A stretch of 64,000 bases of DNA from positions 2,728,001 through 2,792,000 of the forward strand of contig RQOL01000906.1 of NCBI GenBank assembly GCA_013076295.1, in the 5' to 3' direction. The first letter of the stretch is position 1, and each line of letters starts with the position of its first letter. Below are positions 24,501 to 36,500 of this stretch, in pieces. The notes beneath the pieces were generated by a model that was not told the origin of the DNA, searched no databases, and saw only the letters and a program-made list of their open reading frames with translations. The translations under genes and the position numbers were made by a program. The DNA is from Sanderia malayensis. Lineage: Eukaryota > Cnidaria > Scyphozoa > Semaeostomeae > Pelagiidae.

Positions 24501-27500
24501 CTGCATAAAATTACTTCGAAGCAGCAATTCCAAGAAGGAGAGCAACGCTTGTGAACTCATGGCCCTAAAACGCAAAACATTTAGTTGAAAACTCCGACAG
24601 CCTTCTATAAGTGTAAATAAACACCAGCCTGGGTAATACTAGGGAACAAGACTCTATAAGAGCAACTTATAAAGTCCCGCTCCCTATGCATTATTTAGAC
24701 CACTCTGCCTGCATGGCAGTGAACCAAACAGTTATCTTCATTTAAAGCTAGCTCAGATAAAATATGTGATACTGTGTAAAGCTGTAGTTGTTGTGAAGTA
24801 CAGTGCTGGATGCTTAGCACTGTACTTCACACATACACAGACAATGACAAGCTATGCAGAAACCTTGCTGAGGTAGTCGTGGATGAGATGCGCAGGTAAA
24901 ACAGACAGATGACCACTGAGGCCGAGAGCCATAATAAAACCAGCAAGCTCTTCATTAACTTCGTTGTATTTGAGTTTGTTGTAAACGATCCAAGTTGAGT
25001 CGATCTGAAATAATCATCATGCATGTGTGAAATGGCTTCATAAAGTGAGTGCTGGTCTGAGTAGCATGATATGGGCATTTATAATAAGAACAGAGCTAGC
25101 AACGATTTGATAAAAACCAATTAGGAAATGATAAGTCAGTGAGGTGAAAGGTCAGGTGAAAGGTCAGGAAAAATTTTATAGAATCGATTAACAAAGGATA
25201 AGGTCAATCGAGAATGGATAAGATCAGCTGAGAATGGATAAGGTCAACTGAGAATGAATAAGGTCAACTGAGAATGAATAAGGTCAGCTGAGAATGGATA
25301 AGGTCAACTAAGAAGATGGGTCAACTAAGAAGATGGGTCAACTAATGGGGTTCAAAGTCAACCTGGAATAAACATCTGGTGCTCTATACCTGAGAATTGG
25401 CTGATGCTATCTTGAGACCAGCTGCAACTCCATTGTGAAACGAAGGCCAATGAAGAAGATCAGTCGGAAGATCAGTTTGAGACAAAAGTGTGATCACTTG
25501 GCTGCAGAAGGCAAAGAAAAATGTCAATTAATCATCAAATACAGATTAATTAGCTTAATCAGATTAATAAGTTAATTAGCTAATGCGAGTGTTAAATTCG
25601 TTGTTGTGCTTTTTATGCACTGTGGCATCAATCTTCAATAACTCTGAAAATTCTCAACTCGAACAAATATCTTGATATACCTATCAATGTTTACACACAC
25701 TGAGATTCAACTGAATTAATAAAGCCCTTAATCATACAGCAACATGCAACAATACTAACGATTACTGCGGCTGATACTGACAATACAAAGACATTATAAA
25801 CAGCATTGCAATGCATTACCCTTGATTCGTCTTTCCATTCATCTTCAATGTCGGTATACTGACTGTCTCGGCGACTGTAGGACTGCAAGTTCCCATTGTC
25901 AGCATCCCCCTGAATTTCAAAGTTTCAATGTTGAATATTTATAACGATGTGAAAAGGAATTTATGCAAAGAGAAAAGACAATAGGAAAAAAAATTTACGG
26001 TAAAAGCTCTATTAAGGCCCCCTCTTTACTAAGCCCCTTCTCTATAAATCCCCCCTCTCTATTAAGTCCCTCTCTCTATTAAGTCCCTCTCTCTATTAAG
26101 TCCCTCTCTCTATTAAGTCCCCCTCTCTATTAAGTCCCTCTCTCTATTAAGTCCCTCTCTCTATTAAGTCCCCCTCTTTATTAAGTCCCTCTCTCTATTA
26201 AGCCCCACTCTCTATTAAGCCCCATTTCTATTAAGCCCCCCTCTCTATTAAGCCCCCCTCTCTATTAAGCTGCAGTAGAAGACTCTTAACATATCTCCCC
26301 AATTGGTGGTCATCCGCATTTCAATATTCACTCATTCATTACCTTTTCCTGCTAACTTATTATAACTCTTAAAGAGTACATTATAAACATTTCAAGTATA
26401 TTGAAATTGATGTAATTAATTACTAAATGTCACATCTTACCTGATGTAATTAATTACTAAATATCGCATCTTACCTTCCAACAGAAAGAGCCATGGTTCG
26501 TTTTGATAAAGTCAAAAGCTTCGCTTCTTGTTCCTTAGCAAAGTCATGATCACTGTAATGAAACAAAGACGTCATAGTTAAACACTGATAAGTCGACTAC
26601 GATTTAATGGTAATACAAATAGGCCCATACTTGACTTCTGGTCTTTGAACAATGTTGATGGCAACGGGGCTTGAGGAGTCCAAAAGTTGCTTCACCTCTT
26701 CGATTCGCAAATCACAGTTAAAACGGAATTTGAAAATCTAAGAAATGAATTAGTTAAGCTCAGTACACTCAGTAGAGTTACAGTATGACGAATATTAAAT
26801 TATAATTTAAACAAATTCACTACACCAGGACATTTAACATTTCATACCTCTTCGTCCGATATTATTGGTTTTGTTTGTTGATCTTCACCCTGTAAACACA
26901 ATAATAACAACTTTATAGTAATGTACTACTGATCAAGTTAAAGTATAGTGGTATGTGTAAAAATACAGCCGTGAAATTAAACCAATTGATGTCAGTGATA
27001 TGATATATGTTTTGTTAATACCTCTGAAGTTTGAGTCTTGTTAAGGTCGTACACAGTATTATCGTCTTTCTTGGCAAGGTCTTCGCGTCCTTTTAACAAA
27101 CAAGAGAACATTTGTTGCGGCAGGTTGAATCTTGTCAAGGAATACTCCCGTCCCTGGCCGGAGTTAACACGCATGTGCAGTTTAATGATTAGACTTAAAG
27201 AAAGAAGTGCGCATGTGCGATAGCCCCATTCCAGAAGGATGAACTGAGACAGATCTCGAAGTGTCCAACCAACAAAAATAAAAAGTGAGATGACGCATAA
27301 AGGTTTGGTTATGATTTTTACGCATCTTAACGTATTGTATATAAAATTTCTACATACCCAGGAGCATGGTTGAAGAAGGTGGGAGGTAGTTGGATGCTTT
27401 GTGTCGATAGCTATGAAGAATTTCCTGAAATATCAAAGCCAAACCAAAAGGAAGACGCTTGAGGTCCGATTTGGAGAAACCTGAAAGAAACGATTCAAAA

Positions 27501-30500
27501 ACATGCCAGGGATAACAGTTTTTCAGGGATATAAAGACTGAAATGCAGTTTGCAGTTGATATAAACCTCGATTAGGCGAGTACTCAGGGGAAATTGCTGA
27601 AACTGATCAGAGATCGAAATATTGAAGATCAAATCTGCACCATAAACGAAGCACTTCAAAATCAGGAGAAACAAACAAATTTTACACACATTGAGGAGCT
27701 CGAAATAAATGATAGAGTTAGGGTTGGACTATAATAGCAACAGATTAGATTAGATTTGAGATAATACCTGAGCAAGAAAGTATTTCCAGAACTTTTTCAG
27801 CGCAGTCTTGCTTTGTAAACCTGATGACATGGAAATTAACGTAAATTCTCAAAGTGAATAGCATTTTGCGCTGAAAAAACTAAGCAATGTTTCGCTTGTG
27901 ACATTAACAGTTATGAGACATGAAGTATACCTGGTTGGATCTGAAATCTGCAGCTCTGATATCATTGAGTCTGGGCTGGCAGTGATGCCATTCGTCGCAA
28001 AACCGTGGATGCAGCGAAGGCTCTGAATTTAAAAGCGAAAATAATTGATGATAAATAGCTAACAGGCTGGAGTCATAAATCGGGTCTGTTGCAGAAAAAT
28101 GTTCCACGTACCGAATAATTTGAGGTTAGGCCGTAGCACACGCATTGAGGCTCGACTGGATTAAGATGCAAATCAATTTTGAATATATTAATAATTGTAA
28201 TTAATATATTAATAAAATACCTTAATTATCAGCTGTGTATTCTTGTGAGAAGATGAGAACTCAGATGGTGTCTGAAAAGGACAAAAGACAATCTTTCATA
28301 ATTATCTTACTTCCAAATAATATGATATAGCTCCACAAGAAAGTTTGATTCAATATCTCAACGATGGTTGATATCATTAAAGATTATATCAAAACATTAC
28401 GTTGCGGTACAAGAATTATCTTCCTCCGTTTGATTTTGCAAAAAGCTCCAAATTGAATTGACAATGATAAAAATAACTTGACACTCAAATATGTAACGGA
28501 AGCAATCAGGACATTACCTTATCAGGACAAATGCTTTCCAAAACATACTTTTCAATTCTTATGGGCACAGCAAGAGATGAATTTTCAAGTTGTAGCTCTT
28601 TCAGTTGATCTGCAAAATGATTATACCGACATGTCACATTCGCATCAAAGACATCTTGAAAGAGATTGCAAATACCAGCAAAGACATGCAATTTATATTT
28701 ATGCCTTGGACGTCTTATCAACAACAAGTAGAGAAGCGAGAATGCTTTGATATGATCAAATGATGTTCTATTTAGGTCAATGTAGCATCAAACCTTGGCT
28801 TAACTCGTACAATCTTGATCTATTTGTTGCATTATCGGGAAAGTCTAGAGCATAATACGAACAGTACTGTTCCAGTCTCAAGCAGCTGTAAAACAAAAAT
28901 AGATACTTTGTTTGATGATAAACAAAAACTCAATGATCGAATCAGAGAATTTTGCGACTTAATGACACAGTAGAATCACAATAAATCAGAGTAAAACGAT
29001 GTGATGCAATCCCCTGTATAAGTAAGCTAAACATCTGGCCTCCTGAACTACTTTATGTAGTACAATCTAGCCTAATTCTATGTGCCTTCCGAATCGAGGA
29101 AAGAAAAACAGATTGTTCGAGGTAAAGAAACAGTGTTCTGAACTCTCTTACCTTGCTAAGAATAACAGAAGACCACAGAGATCCTTGCGGTGCTTCAGTG
29201 TGAGTACATCTAGCTTCATATCCTAAAATCAATTAGCAATATTAATATCATAATTATCTTAATATCATAATTGTCATAATGATCAATGTTAACATAATTA
29301 TCATAATTATCAATGTTATCATAATTAGCATTGTTATCAAATTTATCAACTGTGTTGGGTAGGAATAAAGCATTGTAGTCAGTGTTAAATTCAAATTATA
29401 ATGAATAACAACAAAAGGACTTTAATATGAAACAGGCCTACCTCATACAAAAGATGCCAGCCATGAAGAATCTTTGCGATCTTTTCGTAAAGCGGCATAT
29501 TGGAGTTTAAGCTGGAAATTCAACCACATTGTACTTTGTACATCGAGCACCACTACATATGTAATTTTTATGTAATATATAATATATAAACACATATCCT
29601 ATAGGGTACATTTCATAGGGTAAGTTAATGAATGATACCTTAAGCATTCCTTTTCACTTTCTACGATATCTTGCTTGACACTTTTGGTTTTAAGCAGATC
29701 GTCCAGCTCCGGGCAGAGGCCACAGTCCTTTATGCACTCCCAGTCCTAGATTAGAGAGAAAAACACGTACTGAAAATAATGGTCTTCCAAATAACACGAA
29801 ATTAGAAGTAAATAAAATAGAATTGAGCCTCAGTATGTCTGAAGCCCAATAGAATAAGTGATTTGGTTGGAGTTAGTGAGAGTTTCAGTCATCGGAGATC
29901 ATAAAGCATACATAAAGCAAATCAACAACAGGGGAACAGGACCCTGGACACTTTGAGGAATTTTAAGTAAATGGTATTTAATTGCATGGATGAGCTCTGC
30001 ATACCTGATTATCACAGAAAGAAGCACTTTTCTTTGCCTTTTTAGGTTCAGGAGGCGCTGGACTGCCTCCTTCTTTCTGAAAAATCAAACAGCAACGAGT
30101 TTATGATTTGCTGAGCTCACCAAGGTAAACAAGGGCATTACACGGATTCTGATGATATAATCGTTGCAAAAGAGCTATATACTTCAAGACATTATATTTC
30201 ATCGGTAAATCGAGCCAGCTATTAAATATTTGGATTTAAACGGTAGATATGTCGGTATGACGGTGATAATAAATATTTCAAGCAACCTGAGTGAGTGATA
30301 TTCTGAGTTTCTCTGGGAACCCCATCAGCAAAAGAGTGACGTTGATGAATCTGTCCCAATCATCATTATCGGACGTACAATCTCCCGTCGAATTTGAATC
30401 GTTTATGCAAACGTAATACTTTGCAATGATGCTGATTGCTTGTTTGGAATCGAGCATCTCCTTAAGCACTTTCAAGCAGTTAGAAACTGTAGAATGAAAA

Positions 30501-33500
30501 ACATCGACAAGTCAATCAAGAACAAACTGAGAATAGCTAATAAATCTATCAAACACAGTGCGTGGTGTCTATACTGACATCACAGTGCTTAACATACAGA
30601 ATTACAGAGCGTTAATATACAGTACAGTGGAATCCCGCTATACCGAACTCTGTAGGGACCGAGAAAATAGTTCGCAATAGCGGGAGTTCGTTATACAGAA
30701 GGGACATTTTCTTATGAAGAACTACTTCCCAGAATCCAAGGGACCGGAGTTTTAGTTCGTAATAGCGGGAGCGGGATTCCACTGTACTTATATTGGACAC
30801 TATGCAAAATAACCTATTTAAACAATAATCGTATACAACAATGCATAAAGTCAAATGCAAAAACCAAAAAGAAATGACAAATAAATTCGAATCAGCTTTC
30901 AGAGAGAGCACCGAGTTTCGTGTTCATATAGTTTCAATGTTGTTAGAGTTTAAAGTATTTTATTCAGGTTTACTGTACAAAAATTACAAAAATACCTAGC
31001 TCGTTGTGTGTTATCTTTGGAACGACAACTTTAAACATTTCTTTGTTTTCAAGAACCTTGAATAAAATCACAATGTGATTAAAAGATATATGATTTTAGA
31101 TTTTTACAAAAGGTGAATATGACATCCTTGTGACATGCTAATATATCTTTCAATAAAATACAGCATATTAGGCTATTTTCAAAAACTTCAATAATTTGAG
31201 AGTTATCACTGATACGTTGTAGCGTTGTAAAGGTCTATATGCTCAGCTCAGTTAGGTTCTAATTACCATTACAAAACTGTTCTTGTTAAAATCTCGCAAT
31301 CCAGTTATCTGTTGATTGTGGCCACAGGTAGAATCTTCCGTATTGGGCCACCCTGGAAACGTTTGAAATTGACTGCAAATAACTCCAAATAATAGAGTAA
31401 AATAATTTAGAAATTATCATAAAGAATAAAGGATATTAGATGAAATCAAATAAAGCTTACGATTTCTTGCAACGTCGTGAGATAGAGAGTCATAAGATAT
31501 TCGAAGCTGTAAAAAACAATGTAAATTAGAAATAGCACTAAGCACAAGTTAGTAGTAACGAAAATGACAAGTAGATCATATATAAGAATACTATAAACAC
31601 TCAAGGTAACTTACGAGCTCCAGGGCTGGGCTTGAACTCTCTTGCAAGTTTAATCGTTCAATTTTCACCAAAGAATCAAGAGCACAGATCTGGAATTAAA
31701 ATTGCAAACTGACAAAACAATCAACAGTCATTTAACAACTTTGGGAGCATGTACGATGTTTAAGAGAATCAATAAATACAATCTTCAACTGCACGAAGAA
31801 AGAAGATGGTTGGAATTTGACACTAATTACAAACCAACCTGAACGATGCCACTGTATAATAGAAGCTCCCCATTTGGATGCAGTACAACCATCATCTTTA
31901 AGCTCTATGAGACAAAATAATGGAATCAGTTACTTTATACAATGATGAAAATGTGTCAACTTATATCTATACCTTATAAATTCTATACTCCGATACACAA
32001 TGCATAATAAAAATGTACAGCAAAAAAGACAATGTTCTGTAACAGTATAAATGCCTCATAAAGCTGAAGAAGCATATTACAACTTCCATAAAATAACACT
32101 TGGGCCAAGTATCACATTACATCGCATTGCTAAGAGTACGGTCGTAAAGGGCACCCCCCTTCCAATACGAACATCTTAATTCAACTTCAATGGACACAAG
32201 CAGATGTACAGGGTGTAAGAACTTGCCCTTAAAGGTCCAGCATGTTTAGCAGGAACGTCAAAACATGAACCAAAGTTGAATGTCGAAGTAACATTGTTTG
32301 TTTCAAACTCAATTAATCTAAAACAAAGAGAGACAATTAGTCTCGTCCATATAGCATTGGGTGTCAGCAAAGATTAAATGGAAACAAAGTTTAGAACAGC
32401 AATAAAATCGCTCACCTCAAAACTTCAAGTTTAGTTATCAGCAGACACAGGTAAAGCTGCTCGCATATATCTTCGCTAACAAATGAATTCTCGGCCTTGC
32501 CTTTTGCTTCGTTCCTGTTGGAAAATGCCAAAACACATATACAACACAACCCAACACAACACAACATAACGTAATGGAGCGCAACACAACCCAACCCAAC
32601 CCGACACAACACAACACAAAATAAGGTAATGGAGTCCAACACAACCCAACCCGACACAACACAACATAACCTAATGCAACACAACCCAACACAACACAAC
32701 ATAGTACAACACAATACAATACAGCATAACAGAAGAGCAACTTACCCAGAAGACTTATCGTCTTCTTGCCATAGATGTTCTAAGCACAGATTGGGAGGCA
32801 TAGATTCGAACTCTTGCCTGTCATCTGACACACTCATCGACTCTTCACACGAAAGTCTGTAGACGAGTGGAGACGACAGTCTTCCGAATGGTCGTGGCTG
32901 AACCAAATTCGAGAACACGACGTCGGATGAAAATGACGCATCGTGGAGCATGACTGTTTTGAAAGAAAACGAACATCTTAATAAGTTAATGAAGAACTTC
33001 TTATCCTCGGTCAGGTATAATTCTAATGAAAGACAAAATGGAAAGAAAGCAATGCTAAAAAAGTTTAAGATGCTAGACGTTAGGGAGCGGCCAGAAAAAG
33101 AAGCTGGAAAGATAGATTAGAAAATGTGGTTAGAGAAATGGGTAAGAACGAGGAAGGGATAGAGAGAAAGGTTAAACACGAGGTTAAAGAGAAAAAATAG
33201 AGAAAGTAATTAAAAAGAGGGGGCCTATTTGAGATTTTTCACTTGCTTTACTTACCTGAATGTGGCGAAGTTGTTTTGGTTGGAAGTCCAGCCACGTGGT
33301 TATTCATAGCGGGTGAGTTCATTCTTGCTAAAGTCAGCGGCGACATGGCCCTGCTCGGTGAATGCTGTCTGCTTCTCGCGGCTGCTGTTGCTATGGGCGA
33401 AGGCGAATGCGAGTAGCGGCCGTGAGCCAAAGGGGGACAAGGAGACCCGGAGAGGCGAGAATGTGCCCGCGAGCTCAAGTTGCCCAAATGAAAACTCGGA

Positions 33501-36500
33501 GGCTGGAAATCAGCCGAGGTTTCGCTCACTGTAATCGGATCGGGTTTGTCCTGCAAACAATAACGATAATGCCAAAGGTGTATAATGTATGATAGGTAAT
33601 CAATTACGGTTGGAGCAAGAAGTCGCTACGGGCTAACTTTTGAAATATTTATCCTAGAAGGCTGGGAATGGTCTCAAGCTGATCAGAAGGTCCTAATTAG
33701 TAGGATTCGATCCCCTGTCAGTGACATTTCCATCTATTTCGAAAATTGATTTTCTAACCCTAGCTTAATGTATGGAAGGTTATGTATTTCGGTTGGGGTA
33801 AGAGCTCGCCCGGGGCCAACTTTTGAAATATTTATCCTAGAAGGCTGGGAATGGTCTCAAACTGATCAGAAGGTCCTAATTAGTAGGTTTCGACCTCTTG
33901 TGAGTGACATTTCCATCTGTTTCGAAATTTCATTTTTCTAACCCTAGCGTAATGTATGATAGGTAATGTATTTCGGTTGGGGTAAGAGCTCGCCAGGGGC
34001 CAACTTTTGAAATATTTATGCTAGAAGACTGGGAATGGTCTCAAACTGATCAGAAGGTCCTAATTAGTAGATTTCGAACCCTTGTGAGTCACATTTCCAT
34101 CTATTTCAAAATTTCATTTTTCTAACCCTAGCGTAATGTATGATAGGTAATGTATTTTTCGGTTGGGGTAAGGGCTCGCAAGGGGCCAACTTTTGAAATA
34201 TTTATGCTAGGAGGTTGGGAATGGTCTCAAACTGATCAGAGGGTCCTAATTAGTAGGATTCGACCTCTTGTGAGTGACATTTCCATCTGTTTCGAAATTT
34301 CATTTTTCTAACCCTAGCGTAATGTATGATAGGTAATGTATTTCGGTTGGGGTAAGGGCTCGCAAGGGGCCAACTTTTGAAATATTTATGCTAGGAGGTT
34401 GGGAATGGTCTCAAACTGATCAGAGGGTCCTAATTAGTAGGATTCGACCCCTTGTGAGTGACATTTCGATCTATTTCAAAATTTGATTTTTCTAACCCTA
34501 TGATAGGTTATGTATTTCGGTTAGTGTAAGAGCTCGCCAGGGGCCAACTTTTGAAATATTTATGCTAGAAGGCCGGGAATGGTCTCAAACTGATCAGAAG
34601 GTCCTAATTAGTAGGTTTCGACCTCTTGTGAGTGACATTTCGATCTATTTCGAAATTTCATTTTTCTAACCCTAGCGTAATGTATGATAGGTAATGTATT
34701 TCGGTTGGGGTAAGGGCTCGCAAGGGGCCAACTTTTGAAATATTTATGCTAGGAGGTTGGGAATGGTCTCAAACTGATCAGAAGGTCCTAATTAGTAGGT
34801 TTCGACCTCTTGTGAGTGACATTTCCATCTATTTCAAAATTTGATTTTTCTAACCCTAGCTTAATGTATGATAGGTAATGTATTTCGGTTGGGGTAAGAG
34901 CTCGCCAGGGGCCAACTTTTGAAATATTTATGCTAGAAGACTGGGAATGGTCTCAAACTGATCAGAAGGTCCTAATTAGTAGATTTCGAACCCTTGTGAG
35001 TCACATTTCCATCTATTTCAAAATTTCATTTTTCTAACCCTAGCGTAATGTATGATAGGTAATGTATTTTTCGGTTGGGGTAAGGGCTCGCAAGGGGCCA
35101 ACTTTTGAAATATTTATGCTAGGAGGTTGGGAATGGTCTCAAACTGATCAGAAGGTCCTAATTAGTAGGATTCGACCCCTTGTGAGTGATATTTCGATCT
35201 ATTTCAAAATTTGATTTTTCTAACCCTAGCTTAATGTATGATAGGTAATGTATTTCGGTTGGGGTAAGAGCTCGCCAGGGGCCAACTTTTGAAATATTTA
35301 TGCTAGAAGGCTGGGAATGGTCTCAAACTGATCAGAAGGTCCTAATTAGTAGATTTCGAACCATTGTGAGTCACATTTCCATCTATTTCGAAATTTCATT
35401 TTTCTAACCCTAGCTAATTGTATGATAGGTAATGTATTTCAGTTGGGGTAAGACCTCGCCAGGGGCCAACTTTTGAAATATTTATGCTAGAAGGACGGGA
35501 ATGGTCTCAAACTGATCAGAAGGTCCTAATTAGTAGGATTCGATCCCCTGTCAGTGACATTTCCATCTATTTCGAAAATTCATTTTTCGAACCCTGGCTT
35601 AATGTATGATAGGTAATGTATTTCGGTTGGGGTAAGAGCTCGCCAGGGGCCAACTTTTGAAATATTTATGCTAGAAGGCCGGGAACGGTCTCAAACTGAT
35701 CAGAAGGTTCTAATTAGTAGGATTCGACCCCTTGTGAGTAACATTTCCATCTATTTCGAAATTTCATTTTTCTAACCCTAGCTTAATGTATGGAAGGTTA
35801 TGTATTTCGGTTGGGGTAAGAGCTCGCAAGTGGCCAACTTTTGAAATATTTATGCTAGGAGGCTGGGAATGGTCTCAAACTGATCAGAAGGTTCTAATTA
35901 GTAGGATTCGACCTCTTGTGAGTGACATTTCCATCTATTTCGAAATTTCATTTTTCTAACCGTAGAGCTTAATGTATGATAGGTAATGTATTTCGGTTAG
36001 TGTAAGAGCTCGCCAGGGGCCAACTTTTCAAATATTTATGCTAGAAGGCCGGGAATGGTCTCAAACTGATCAGAAGGTCCTAATTAGTAGATTTCGAACC
36101 ATTGTGAGTCACATTTCCATCTATTTCGAAATTTGATTTTTCTAACCCTAGCTTAATGTATGATAGGTAATGTATTTCGGTTGGGGTAAGAGCTCGCCAG
36201 GGGCCAACTTTTGAAATATTTATGCTAGAAGGCTGGGAATGGTCTCAAACTGATCAGAAGGTCCTAATTAGTAGATTTCGAACCATTGTGAGTCACATTT
36301 CCATCTATTTCGAAATTTCATTTTTCTAACCCTAGCTAATTGTATGATAGGTAATGTATTTCAGTTGGGGTAAGACCTCGCCAGGGGCCAACTTTTGAAA
36401 TATTTATGCTAGAAGGACGGGAATGGTCTCAAACTGATCAGAAGGTCCTAATTAGTAGGATTCGACCTCTTGTGAGTTACATTTCCATCTATTTCGAAAT

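Noticed and set aside
32412..32740. Cys/Leu/Val-rich open frames on the minus strand (VVLCCVGLG type)
   Set aside because: They are translations of the CAACC/ACAAC simple repeat in an ANAPC1 intron, in three frames at once.
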